DNA of 64,000 bases from Streptomyces dysideae (lineage in GTDB: Bacteria; Actinomycetota; Actinomycetes; Streptomycetales; Streptomycetaceae). The position numbers and the translations under genes are program-made. This document shows, in pieces, positions 17,503-25,866 of this stretch. The stretch's first letter is position 1. Each line of letters starts with the position of its first letter. Under the pieces are notes generated by a model. It had not been told where the DNA came from and did not search any database. It saw only the letters and a list, made by a program, of their open reading frames with translations. The DNA lies in the NCBI RefSeq assembly GCF_001514305.1, contig NZ_KQ949086.1, positions 62,001 through 126,000 on the forward strand, read 5' to 3'.

Positions 17503-19289
17503 GCGGATCCCTCCAACGTCGACAAGTCGCCTAGAGGCAGGCCGAGTTCACGAGCGCGCAGCAGACGGCGCATCACCTTCCCGCTGCGCGTCTTGGGCAG
17601 GTTCTGGTCGAACGCGATCTCCCTGGGAGCAACGGCGGGGCCCAGCTTGCGGCGGCCGAACGCCAGCAGCTCCCGCTCCAGATCCGGGGTCGGTTCGACA
17701 CCGGGGCGCAGCGACACGAACGCCTTGACGATGTTCCCGGCGACCGGGTCCGGCCGTCCGATCACCCCGGCCTCGGCCACCGACGGGTGCTCCATCAGCG
17801 CGCTCTCCACCTCGAACGGGCCGATCAGATGCCCCGCCGACTTGATCACGTCGTCGGCGCGCCCCACGAACCAGTACCAGCCATCCGTGTCCCGGCGGAC
17901 CAGGTCACCGGTCAGGTACCAGCCGCCGGCGAAGGAGGCGTCGTAGCGCTCCTTGTCGTGCAAGTACCCGCGGAACATCGACGGCCAGCCTGGTCGCAGC
18001 GCCAACTCGCCTTCCACATCAGTGCTTTGCACTTCCGTGACCCTGCCGTCGGTGACCAGGGCCCGGCCGTCCTCGCCCTGCTTCAGCACGGTCGCCTCGA
18101 CGCCGGGCAGCGGCCGCCCCATCGAACCGGGCCGGATCTCGCAGGCCGCGAAGTTCGCGATCATGATGCAACCGGTCTCCGTCTGCCACCAGTTGTCGTG
18201 CACCGGAAGACCCAGAACGTCCCGGCCCCACACCACGGCCTCCGGATTGAGGGGTTCACCGACGGACGCGATGAAGCGCAGGGCCGACAGGTCATAGGAG
18301 CGCGGCAGATCGTACGGGCCCTCGCGCGGGGTGGCGCGCATGAGCATCCGCAGGGCCGTGGGCGCGGTGTACCAGACGGTGACCCGTTGCTCGCCGAGGA
18401 TCCGATACCAGCGCCGGGCGTCGTAGTCGCCCTCGTCGACGACCACCGTCACGCCGTGGACGAGCGGCGCGATGATCCCGTACGACATGCCGGTGACCCA
18501 GCCGGGGTCGGCGGTGCACCAGTACACGTCCTCGGGGTGCAGATCGAGGGCGTACGCGGCCGTGGCGTAGTGCGCGACGACGGCCTCGTGGACATGGACC
18601 GCACCCTTGGGGGTGCCGGTGGTCCCGCTGGTGAAGTGCAGCAGGGCCATGTCGTCGGGCGAGGTCGGCGGGATGGTGAAGGCGTCCGGGGCGGCGGACA
18701 TCAGGTCGTCGAAGGAGACGGTTCCGGGCAGGTCCTCCGCGCCGGGCCCGACGATCAGGACGTGCTTCAGCCCGGGAACCGACACCCGCCGCTCGGCGAC
18801 CTTGCGCCGGTACAGTGCCGCCGTGGTGACCAGGACCTGCGCATCGCCCAATCGCAGCCGCTGTTCCACCGGGTCGGGGCCGAAGGCGGAGAAGAGCGGG
18901 CAGAGCACGCTGGTGTTCTTCAGTGTGCCCAGCACCGCCGTGTAGAGCTCGGGGCAGCGGCCGAGCAGGGTGAACACCCGGTCCCCGTGGCCGACGCCGA
19001 GCGTCTGCAGAACGTTCGCGAAGCGGGCCGTACGGCGGGCGAGTTCCGCGTAGGTGACGGTCGAGACGGAATCGTCCCGGGCGACGCACCGCAGCGCGAC
19101 CTTCTCCGCGAGGTCCGAGGCCGCGTGCCGGTCAACCGCCTCGTGGGCGATGTTGAGCCCGCCGCCGGGCAGTCCGGCCAGCGCGGCGCGCGCCTGCGAC
19201 CAGGTGAAGGCGGAGCGGGCCTGGTCATAGTCGGTGAGACGGGGCGGGACGACCGGCGTGGTGTCCTTGTGGATCGTTTCCCAGTGCAT
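17499..19289 (-). CDS. acsA: acetyl-CoA synthetase (AMP-forming)
   Basis: The 596-residue protein carries the adenylate-forming signature LHFTSGTTGTPKGAVH and the acetate-pocket motif NWWQTETG. Its hinge region is TGDLVRRDTDGWYWFVGRADD, and the catalytic lysine is in PKTRSGKVMRR near the C-terminus, which is also the usual acetylation site. It activates acetate with ATP and CoA. It is shorter than the ~650-residue Acs and closer to the AcsA type. The ATG at 19289 follows GGAGGAG. It is the first gene of the operon with E1alpha, E1beta, E2 and ACP, so acetate and pyruvate would feed the same acetyl-CoA pool. Confidence 0.9.
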   Translation of the reverse strand: MHWETIHKDTTPVVPPRLTDYDQARSAFTWSQARAALAGLPGGGLNIAHEAVDRHAASDLAEKVALRCVARDDSVSTVTYAELARRTARFANVLQTLGVGHGDRVFTLLGRCPELYTAVLGTLKNTSVLCPLFSAFGPDPVEQRLRLGDAQVLVTTAALYRRKVAERRVSVPGLKHVLIVGPGAEDLPGTVSFDDLMSAAPDAFTIPPTSPDDMALLHFTSGTTGTPKGAVHVHEAVVAHYATAAYALDLHPEDVYWCTADPGWVTGMSYGIIAPLVHGVTVVVDEGDYDARRWYRILGEQRVTVWYTAPTALRMLMRATPREGPYDLPRSYDLSALRFIASVGEPLNPEAVVWGRDVLGLPVHDNWWQTETGCIMIANFAACEIRPGSMGRPLPGVEATVLKQGEDGRALVTDGRVTEVQSTDVEGELALRPGWPSMFRGYLHDKERYDASFAGGWYLTGDLVRRDTDGWYWFVGRADDVIKSAGHLIGPFEVESALMEHPSVAEAGVIGRPDPVAGNIVKAFVSLRPGVEPTPDLERELLAFGRRKLGPAVAPREIAFDQNLPKTRSGKVMRRLLRARELGLPLGDLSTLEGSA

Positions 19290-19433
19290 GGGTGCTCCTC
19301 CCGGCACTGCCCCTGGTCTCCAGAGTCGCCGAGCCCGGCCCTGGCTGCACCTCGGCCGGAGAACGCGGCCCGACCGAGACGGGCGGCGGCATGCTGCGGG
19401 CATCATGGTTCCGCCACTCGTCGGCGGGTTGTA

Positions 19434-19449
19434 GGGGCCGGACGGCCCC
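19434..19449. promoter_or_regulatory. GGGGCC-GGAC-GGCCCC palindrome upstream of the acs operon
   Basis: This perfect 6-bp inverted repeat with a four-base loop contains a full match to GGGNCNNNNGNCCC (19435-19448). It lies 145 bases before the acs ATG and 50 bases beyond the alcohol dehydrogenase stop. It may be an operator of the DevR/OsdR type or part of a terminator for the dehydrogenase. No T-run follows on the minus strand, which favours the operator reading a little. Confidence 0.35.
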
Positions 19450-19498
19450 GACGCGAGGGTCCAGCCGCCCCGTTCAGGCTCCTGTCGGCCGGGCGGGT

Positions 19499-20536
19499 TC
19501 ACTCGCGGTGCAGCACGACTTTGAGGGCGCCCGTGGTGGTGCCGTGAGAGAACACCTCGTAGGCGTCCTGCATCCGATCGAGGGCGAAGGTGTGAGTGAC
19601 CAGCCGGGAGACGTGCAGGCGTCCGTACCTCACCAGCTCCAGCAGCCAGGGTGTGGAGGACGTGTCCACCTGGCCGGTGCTGATCGTCACGTTCTTGCTC
19701 CAGAGATTTTCGAGATGCAATGTGACCGGTTTGCCGTGCGCGCCGATGTTGGCGATGTGACCCCCTGTGCGGACGGCACGGGTGCACAGGACGAAGCCGT
19801 CCGGTTCACCCGATGCCTCGATGACCACGTCGGCACCCGGTCCCTCGGACAGTTCGGCGATCATCTTCCCCGGCAGCTCGGCGGCATCGGCCCCCACATG
19901 GAGCGCGGCCTCCAGCCGGGCAGCGGCCAGGTCCACCACGATGATCCGGCGGGGCGAGTACAGCCGCGCGATGATCACCGCAGCGAGGCCGACGGGACCC
20001 GCTCCCACCACCACGACGGTGTCTCCCGGGCACACGTGTCCGTTCCGCACTCCGACCTCATAGGCGGTCGGGAGGACCTCGGCGAGCAGGACCGCGTCAT
20101 CGAGCGGGAGGTCCCACGGCCGTCGGTGGGTGGAGTAGTCGGCGAAGGGCACTCGCACGAACTCGGCCTGGGCTCCGTTGATCAGATTCCCCAGGATCCA
20201 TCCACCGCCCCTGCGGCACTGTCCTGGCGTGGTGTCGCGGCATGCCCTGCAGTGGCCGCAGGCCGAGACGGACGAGACGATCACCTGGTCACCGCGGCGC
20301 AGGTCGTGGACTTCGCCGCCGACCTCCATGACCTCGCCGACGGCCTCGTGGCCGAGGATCGTCCCCGGCTTCACCTCGGGGAGGTCTCCCCGCAGGATGT
20401 GCAGATCACTGCCGCAGACGGTGGTGGCCTCGACGCGCACGATCGCGTCGGTCGCCTCCTCGATCGCGGGATCCGGGACGGTGTCCCAGGAGGTCTGTTC
20501 CGGACCGTGGTAGACGAGCGCTCGCACGGTACTCAC
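19499..20536 (-). CDS. zinc-dependent alcohol dehydrogenase
   Basis: The 345-residue protein is a medium-chain dehydrogenase. Its catalytic-zinc residues lie in TTVCGSDLHILRGD and GHEAVGEV, its structural-zinc lobe is CGHCRACRDTTPGQC, and its Rossmann motif is VVVVGAGPVGLAAV. The acidic residue at the end of beta-2 (VVDLAAARL) favours NAD(H). It would interconvert an alcohol and an aldehyde or ketone and regenerate NAD during oxygen limitation. It lies upstream of the acs operon on the same strand, with 209 bases between. Confidence 0.9.
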   Translation of the reverse strand: MSTVRALVYHGPEQTSWDTVPDPAIEEATDAIVRVEATTVCGSDLHILRGDLPEVKPGTILGHEAVGEVMEVGGEVHDLRRGDQVIVSSVSACGHCRACRDTTPGQCRRGGGWILGNLINGAQAEFVRVPFADYSTHRRPWDLPLDDAVLLAEVLPTAYEVGVRNGHVCPGDTVVVVGAGPVGLAAVIIARLYSPRRIIVVDLAAARLEAALHVGADAAELPGKMIAELSEGPGADVVIEASGEPDGFVLCTRAVRTGGHIANIGAHGKPVTLHLENLWSKNVTISTGQVDTSSTPWLLELVRYGRLHVSRLVTHTFALDRMQDAYEVFSHGTTTGALKVVLHRE

Positions 20537-20696
20537 TCCCTCGCTCCCCCACCTCCACGGTCACCCCCGCGGGACTCCCGGGCAACACGGGCCGCCCCTG
20601 CTTCTCCCGGAGGACGACGAGCCGGCGACGAGGCGCTGCCGCGTCGTGGTGTCGCGCTCGCTCTCCCGGCCGGGGTCCACGCACCTCGGTCCCGCC

Positions 20697-21284
20697 TCAT
20701 GCGGGGGCACCTCGGTCCGGTTTCATGTAAGGGCGGCGGAAGACCGGGGCCTGGCCGGTGCCCCACGGGCGTACGGCTGCCAGTGCCTGGGCAACCGTGG
20801 ACTCCAGCGGGCCGCTGGTGTCGACCGCGACGGCCTCGGGCCAGGGCGGTTCCCTGGCCGCCATGGCGGTGGCGATGCCGGGGCCGGCGTCGGATGTGCC
20901 GGCGGCGCGCGTGCTCAGGCGGGCCGCTGAGACGTCGCCCGGCACGTGGCAGTGCAGGGCGACCAGGTCGGCGCCGGTGTGTTCGGCCACGCGCAGGGCC
21001 GCGTCCCGCTGCCCCGCATCGGACCACGTGGCGTCCAGGACGACGTACTCGCCGCAGGAAAGTAGGGCGGCTGCGCGGTCGAGCAGGGTGGCGTAGGTCC
21101 TGGCGGTCCACTCGGGTGTGTACAGGCCCTCGCCGTAGCCAGCCGCCGCGGACTGCTCCGCGGGGATGCCCGCCAGCTCCTTGCGGAGACGGTCGCTGCT
21201 GAGCAGCGTGACGCCGAGGCGGTCGGCCAGCGCCCCGGAGAGGGTGGACTTCCCGCTGCCCGGCAGTCCGCCGACGAGCGTCAC
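20697..21284 (-). CDS. P-loop kinase (AAA_33), C-terminal half of an Rv2004c-like protein
   Basis: From GTG 21284 the 195-residue product starts TLVGGLPGSGKSTLSGALADR (Walker A), then has LLSSDRLRKEL and a VVLDATWSD segment, ending YMKPDRGAPA. This is the ATP-binding domain found at the C-terminus of aminoglycoside-phosphotransferase/kinase fusions such as Rv2004c, a DosR-regulon gene. The N-terminal phosphotransferase domain is absent. Just upstream (21330-21372) a different frame encodes MQPVVTVGLDGSPEA, the first 15 residues of a USP, so a deletion has joined a USP start to the kinase. Whether the GTG is used is uncertain. Confidence 0.6.
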   Translation of the reverse strand: MTLVGGLPGSGKSTLSGALADRLGVTLLSSDRLRKELAGIPAEQSAAAGYGEGLYTPEWTARTYATLLDRAAALLSCGEYVVLDATWSDAGQRDAALRVAEHTGADLVALHCHVPGDVSAARLSTRAAGTSDAGPGIATAMAAREPPWPEAVAVDTSGPLESTVAQALAAVRPWGTGQAPVFRRPYMKPDRGAPA

Positions 21285-21329
21285 GCAGACGGCGGAGGTC
21301 CGCAGGTGACGCAGCGTCGTCGAGACCAG

Positions 21330-21372
21330 CCTCGGGTGAGCCGTCGAGGCCCACGGTGACGACTGGTTGCAT
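21330..21372 (-). pseudogene. USP N-terminal remnant
   Basis: ATG 21372 begins MQPVVTVGLDGSPEA, the opening strand and ATP-binding aspartate of a universal stress protein. The similarity ends after 15 codons where the kinase gene begins in another frame. It is the left half of a deletion junction. Confidence 0.6.
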
Positions 21373-21586
21373 GGCGGCGGCCTCCGTCTCGTAAGAAGCT
21401 GGAAAGGACGGTGGATGACGGTGACCGAGTCCGATGGCGTGGATGGTCCGGACTGGATGTCGCTGACAAGCCGAGCGTGGTGCGTTCTCTCATTCGAGGC
21501 GTACCCCAATCCCCTCCGCTGCGCATGTGGACCTGTGGAGGAGGTGGCCGGAGACATGGAATCCGGCACGAGAGGAGACAGGGGCG

Positions 21587-22408
21587 GTGACGATTCCCCT
21601 GATGGTCGGCGTCGACGGGTCCGAGGCGAGCCTTCAGGCGGTGGACTGGGCCGCCGACGAGGCGGTCCGGCACGAGCTGCCGCTCCACCTTCTGCACGCG
21701 GCGGCGAGGGACCACGAAGCGTCCGAAGTGATCAGCGCCGCCTCGGAACGTGCCAGGCAGAGCGCTCCCACGGTGCGGCTGTCGAGCGAGGTGCTGCACG
21801 AGGACGCGGCCTCCGCCCTGGCCGGCAAGGGGCGCAACGCCTTCGCTCTGGTACTCGGGTCCAGAGGGCTCGGAGACCTCGCCGGGATGCTCCTGGGCTC
21901 GGTCAGCCTGGCCGTGGCGGCACGAGCGGACTGCCCGGTCGTCGTGGTGCGCGGGGCGGCGGAACACCGAAGTGCCCGGTTCGGGAGCATCGTCGTCGGT
22001 GTCGAGGAGGGCGAGGGCAGCGGCACGGCCGTGCAGTTCGCGTTCCGCGAGGCCCATGTGCGGCGCTGCCCACTCGTGGCGGTGCACGCCTGGAGCGCAC
22101 CCTTCGGTGCCTTCACCACACCTCAAGCCCCGTCGTGGTACGCCCTGGAGGCCCACCGGCGCCCGCCGGCGCAGGTGCTCGACGACGCCCTGCGTGGCCC
22201 GGCTGAACAGTACGGCGACGCCCCGGTGAGCCGACGGGTGATCGAGGGACCGACCCGCCAGGCACTGCTGGAAGCCGCGGCGGGGGCGGACCTGCTGGTC
22301 GTCGGCGCCCGCAAGCGACATGGGCACCTGGGCCTGCAACTGGGCCTGACCAATCACGCGGTACTGCATCACGCGCCGTGTCCGGTCGTACTCGTTCCCC
22401 AGATATGA
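21587..22408 (+). CDS. tandem universal stress protein
   Basis: The 273-residue protein has two USP domains. The first (residues 1-140) has MVGVDGSEASLQAVDWAADEA and VLGSRGLGDLAGMLLGSVS, the G-x2-G-x9-G(S) ATP site. The second (145-273) has a weaker SIVVGVEEGEGS opening and VGARKRHGHLGLQLGLTNHA. In the second domain the ATP-site glycines are partly replaced, so it may bind nucleotide poorly. The GTG at 21587 follows GAGGAG. Such tandem USPs are typical of the DosR and OsdR regulons. It precedes the Rv1733c-like gene. Confidence 0.9.
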   Translation: MTIPLMVGVDGSEASLQAVDWAADEAVRHELPLHLLHAAARDHEASEVISAASERARQSAPTVRLSSEVLHEDAASALAGKGRNAFALVLGSRGLGDLAGMLLGSVSLAVAARADCPVVVVRGAAEHRSARFGSIVVGVEEGEGSGTAVQFAFREAHVRRCPLVAVHAWSAPFGAFTTPQAPSWYALEAHRRPPAQVLDDALRGPAEQYGDAPVSRRVIEGPTRQALLEAAAGADLLVVGARKRHGHLGLQLGLTNHAVLHHAPCPVVLVPQI

Positions 22409-22471
22409 CCGTGCCCGGCGCCGAGGACCACGCCGACGGGCAGCCTTGCGAGGCCGGACGTCGACCTCGCA

Positions 22472-22485
22472 GGGACTTTCGGCCC
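22472..22485. promoter_or_regulatory. DevR/OsdR-like box upstream of Rv1733c-like gene
   Basis: GGGACTTTCGGCCC is a full match to GGGNCNNNNGNCCC, and its left half GGGACTTT equals the mycobacterial DevR box (GGGACTWW), including the A/T positions that are rare in this DNA. It lies 80 bases before the ATG of the membrane protein at 22565, which heads a run of four stress genes. It is the best candidate operator in the window. Confidence 0.5.
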
Positions 22486-22564
22486 TGTGACCGAACTCCT
22501 CTCCCGTTCGATGGTGGGACCAAGCGGTGGGGGAACGGACCAGCAGCCTGCTGGAGGCCGACTC

Positions 22565-23170
22565 ATGAGCGCACAAGGTTCGCCGTACACATCCGGTCCG
22601 CCCCCGCAGCGCCAGGAGCACGTGCCGAAGCGGGCGAACCCCCTGAGACGTACGTCCGACAGGTTCGAGTCCTGGTTCCGCCGCTTCCTGCTGCTCGTCC
22701 TTGTCCTCGGACTGCCGGTGGCCGCGCTCAGCGCGGGCCTGACGGCATACGAGTCGTCGATGCGCACCGTGCACGCCCAGGCGGCGGAACGGCAGGAGAT
22801 CACCGCTCGAGTGACGTCCAAGGTCAAGGGCGACACCGAAGTGGCAAAGCAGTTGGCGCAGGTCCGCTGGACCGACGGGAAAGACACGGTGCGGACGGGA
22901 ACCGCCCGCGTGAAGTCGGGAACGCCCGACGGCGCCACCGTGCGGGTGTGGGTGGACCAGGACGGAAACCTCGCCAGTGCGCCGATGAACACGCTCAACG
23001 CGAGGACCACTGGCTGGTTCGTGGGCGGTATGGCGGCGGTCGGCGTAGCCGCCGGGTTCTTCGCGGTGCGGGCAGGCGTGCTCCTGGTGCTGGACCGGAG
23101 AAGGTACGCGCAGTGGGACGCCGAGTGGGACCTGGTGGAGCCCCTGTGGTCCGGGCGCTTCCGCCGGTGA
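22565..23170 (+). CDS. Rv1733c-like membrane protein
   Basis: The 201-residue protein has a basic N-terminus and a first membrane helix (FLLLVLVLGLPVAALSAGLT, about residues 39-58). An extracytoplasmic domain of ~80 residues follows, with ARVTSKVKGDTEVAKQLAQV and a beta-rich end (VRVWVDQDGNLASAPM). A second helix (about 143-170) leads into a short cytoplasmic tail. This plan matches the Rv1733c family, whose Mtb member is a DosR-regulon membrane antigen. The function is unknown. The ATG at 22565 follows GGAGG and is preferred to an upstream in-frame start at 22487. Confidence 0.8.
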   Translation: MSAQGSPYTSGPPPQRQEHVPKRANPLRRTSDRFESWFRRFLLLVLVLGLPVAALSAGLTAYESSMRTVHAQAAERQEITARVTSKVKGDTEVAKQLAQVRWTDGKDTVRTGTARVKSGTPDGATVRVWVDQDGNLASAPMNTLNARTTGWFVGGMAAVGVAAGFFAVRAGVLLVLDRRRYAQWDAEWDLVEPLWSGRFRR

Positions 23171-23210
23171 CGGACGGGGCGACCGGGCGAAAGCCGAGGA
23201 GGTGCCGCCT

Positions 23211-24611
23211 ATGTCCGATGCGACTACCACCGATCTGTACGAAGTGACGATGGCCATGTCCTATCTGCGGGAGGGCATGACCGGCCCGGCGACTTTCAGC
23301 CTCTTCGTCCGCGATCTGCCGCCCGAGCGGGGCTTCCTGGTCGCCGCGGGGCTGGAGTCGGCCCTGGACTACCTGTCCGGCCTGCATGTCGGCCCCGAGG
23401 ACGTCGACGCCTTCGCTTCCGCGCTGCACCGGCCGCCACGAGATCTGGAGTCGCTGCTCGGCCTGGAGTTCACCGGCAGCGTGCGGGCGGTGCCGGAGGG
23501 GCGGATCGTGCTCGCGGGAGAGCCCCTGCTGGAGGTGACGTCGCCCCTTCCGCAGGCGCAATTGGCCGAAACGTACGTGCTCAACCAGCTCAGCCACCAG
23601 ACCACAATCGCCTCGAAGGCCGCGCGCTGCGTGCTCGCCGCGTCCGGGCATCCGGTCGTGGACTTCTCACTGCGGCGCACCCACGGCCCGCAGTCCGGGT
23701 TCCAGGCGGCCCGTCTCGGTGCGATGGTCGGCTTCGCCGGGACCAGCAACGTGGCCGCGGCGACCACCGTGGGCATCCCCGCCGTCGGCACCATGGCCCA
23801 CTCCTTCGTGGAGGCGTTCGCCACGGAGGAAGACGCGTTCCGCGCCTTCGCCCGCTCCCACCCCGGCCCGGTGACCTTCCTGGTGGACACCTACGACACT
23901 GAAGAGGGCGTCCGCGTCGCGACGCACGTCCTGCGAGACCTCGACCACGCGGCCCGCGGGCCCGGCTCGGCCGTACGACTGGACAGCGGCGACCTCGGGG
24001 CCCTGGCGGTGCGAGCGCGGGCCATCCTCGACAGCGCGGGCCTGCCCGACGTACGGATCATCGCCAGCGGCGGTCTCGACGAGTACGCCGTGGACGACCT
24101 GGTCCGCTCCGGCGCACCGATCGACGTCTACGCCGTCGGCACCCGCGTCGGGGTCTCGGCCGACGCACCCTATCTGGATTCCGCGTACAAGATGGTGGAG
24201 TACGACGGCCGGGCGGTGATGAAGTTCTCGTCGGCGAAGGTGACGGCACCCGGCCCCAAGCAGGTGTTCCGCCGCCCCGGCTACGCCGACGTGATCGGTC
24301 TCGCCGACGAGCAACCACCCGACGACGGCGTTCCGTTGCTGGAGACGGTGATGCGGGGCGGGCGGCGCACCGGCAAGCGGCCCTCACTCGACGAGTGCCG
24401 GGAGAGATTCGCCGCGGACTTGAGTGAACTGCCGTCGGCGGCCCGCCGTATCCGAGCGCCGGTCGCGCCTCGCGCGACGGCCTCCGAGCGGCTGGACGCA
24501 CTCGCCGTCCGCGTCCGGCGCCGCCTCGAGGAGCAGTTGTCGGCCGGCTCCGCACGGCCCCCGGTCCCAGCACGAACCGCACCCGGACCACATCGGTCCG
24601 TGCCGAGGTGA
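23211..24611 (+). CDS. pncB: nicotinate phosphoribosyltransferase
   Basis: The 466-residue protein makes nicotinate mononucleotide from nicotinate and PRPP, the salvage route to NAD. It starts TTDLYEVTMAMSYLREGM, and has FSLRRTHGPQSGFQAAR, the conserved histidine loop GTMAHSFVEAF, RLDSGDLGALA and IIASGGLDEYAVDDL, all usual in this family. The last ~50 residues are a basic, Pro-rich tail. The ATG at 23211 follows GAGGAGG. Mtb PncB2 (Rv0573c) is in the DosR regulon, matching the neighbourhood. It begins 40 bases after the Rv1733c-like gene and is likely in the same transcript. Confidence 0.93.
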   Translation: MSDATTTDLYEVTMAMSYLREGMTGPATFSLFVRDLPPERGFLVAAGLESALDYLSGLHVGPEDVDAFASALHRPPRDLESLLGLEFTGSVRAVPEGRIVLAGEPLLEVTSPLPQAQLAETYVLNQLSHQTTIASKAARCVLAASGHPVVDFSLRRTHGPQSGFQAARLGAMVGFAGTSNVAAATTVGIPAVGTMAHSFVEAFATEEDAFRAFARSHPGPVTFLVDTYDTEEGVRVATHVLRDLDHAARGPGSAVRLDSGDLGALAVRARAILDSAGLPDVRIIASGGLDEYAVDDLVRSGAPIDVYAVGTRVGVSADAPYLDSAYKMVEYDGRAVMKFSSAKVTAPGPKQVFRRPGYADVIGLADEQPPDDGVPLLETVMRGGRRTGKRPSLDECRERFAADLSELPSAARRIRAPVAPRATASERLDALAVRVRRRLEEQLSAGSARPPVPARTAPGPHRSVPR

Positions 24612-24622
24612 GGAGGACAGCG

Positions 24623-24910
24623 ATGCCGCATACGGTGGAATGGAAGGTTCGTCTTCATCTCTTCGAGGACGACGAGGGAACGACGAAGGCACGCGTGAGG
24701 CTGGACACCGGCAGCACGGCGCTCACCGGTCATGGGTCCGCGCACTGCCATCCGGCGGACATGAACGTGCCGGAGATCGGCGACGAACTGGCTGCGGGCC
24801 GGGCCATGAACCACCTCGCCCAGCAGCTGCTGAACGCCGCCGAGCGCGACATCGAAGGCATGGGCGTGCCCCGGCCGAGCACCCGTCAGGTGGCCGGGTG
24901 GCCCATATGA
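24623..24910 (+). CDS. DUF1876 (Rv1738/Rv2632c-like) protein
   Basis: The 95-residue protein is a DUF1876 domain: it has WKVRLHLFEDDEGTTKARVRL, GHGSAHCHPADMNVPEIGDEL and LAQQLLNAAERDIEG. The Mtb member Rv1738 is strongly DosR-induced, and its fold resembles ribosome hibernation factors (family knowledge), so a role on idle ribosomes is plausible. The ATG at 24623 follows GAGGAGG and lies 11 bases after the nicotinate phosphoribosyltransferase stop, making an operon likely. Confidence 0.88.
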   Translation: MPHTVEWKVRLHLFEDDEGTTKARVRLDTGSTALTGHGSAHCHPADMNVPEIGDELAAGRAMNHLAQQLLNAAERDIEGMGVPRPSTRQVAGWPI

Positions 24911-24994
24911 CCGACGGCGGTGCAGCAAGCCGCACGACCTCCCAAGTGTCCGGTGCCGGGGCGGGAGCCCGGCAGTAGTCAAGGAGGATCATCC

Positions 24995-25441
24995 ATGGCA
25001 CATCCCGTACGACCCCGAAGGGGCACGCTTCCGGCGGTCTTGCCCGACCTGGAGGACCTCCGGACCCGGATGGACCAGGTCATGCACGCAGCCTTTCCCC
25101 GTGGTCGTTTCGCGGCCGAACCGTGGGCGCCGCCGGCTGATGTCGAGGACACCGAGGACGCCTACCTGGTGGAACTGGAGCTTCCCGGTGTGGACAAGGA
25201 CCAGATCACCGTGGAGGTCGCCGAGGGCGAACTCGATGTCCACGGTGAGGTCAGGCCGAGGGAACACACCGGGGTGGTCCGCCGGCACACCCGTCGCATC
25301 GGACAGTTCGACTACCGCACGACCGTGCCGCCGAACGCCGACACCGAGCACATCAGCGCGGACCTGGCCAACGGAGTCCTCACGGTGAGGGTGCCGAAAA
25401 CCGAGAAGGGGAAGGTGCAGCGCATCGAGGTCACCAGCTGA
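24995..25441 (+). CDS. Hsp20 / alpha-crystallin small heat-shock protein
   Basis: The 148-residue chaperone has a variable N-terminal arm and an alpha-crystallin domain (about residues 45-140) with PPADVEDTEDAYLVELELPG and the closing motif ADLANGVLTVRVPK (the A-x-x-x-n-G-V-L signature). It would hold unfolding proteins as an oligomer. Its counterpart in Mtb, HspX (Rv2031c), is the classic DosR-regulon protein. The ATG at 24995 follows AAGGAGG. It ends the run pncB-DUF1876-hsp20. Confidence 0.92.
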   Translation: MAHPVRPRRGTLPAVLPDLEDLRTRMDQVMHAAFPRGRFAAEPWAPPADVEDTEDAYLVELELPGVDKDQITVEVAEGELDVHGEVRPREHTGVVRRHTRRIGQFDYRTTVPPNADTEHISADLANGVLTVRVPKTEKGKVQRIEVTS

Positions 25442-25866
25442 GCCGTGGCGGGACCGGCCGCCGGGATCCGTACCTGGGTCCGGTAGGCCGGTGCCCGCTC
25501 CCCCCTGAGGGGCGACGGTTCCGTCGTCGGCCTCGTGCGACCACAGTCGGCGTGTCTGTGAGCCGCCGGCGCCGACTGTCCCGCAGGTGCCGAGGGGGAA
25601 AACGCCGGCGACGTCGGACCGGCACGCGAGCCGTTCCGCCACGCGCAGTCGCGTGACGTCGGCACTCCTGCGTAGCGAGGTCGGCCTCGGACACCACACC
25701 CATGAGGTTGGCCCACAAGCCTCACAGGCCGCCGCATCACTCCTGCCGATCAGTAGCCCCAAGGCCCCGGCACACCCCGCGCAGCCCGGTGTCGGAGGAA
25801 CTCGGCATCCAGCTCTGACCCGCCCGAGGGACCGCCGCCGGTCTCCGCCCGAACCACGTGCCCAGG
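25442..25866. other. gene-poor stretch with a CBS-domain remnant
   Basis: On the minus strand near 25670-25715 the peptide LMGVVSEADLATQE is read, a typical end of a CBS motif. Nothing before or after it keeps the frame, so a former CBS gene has been reduced to a few codons. I see no other coding sequence here. Confidence 0.45.

Noticed and set aside
19434..19449. Intrinsic terminator of the alcohol dehydrogenase gene
   Set aside because: The hairpin is good but no T-run follows on the coding strand, so it is listed as a possible operator instead.
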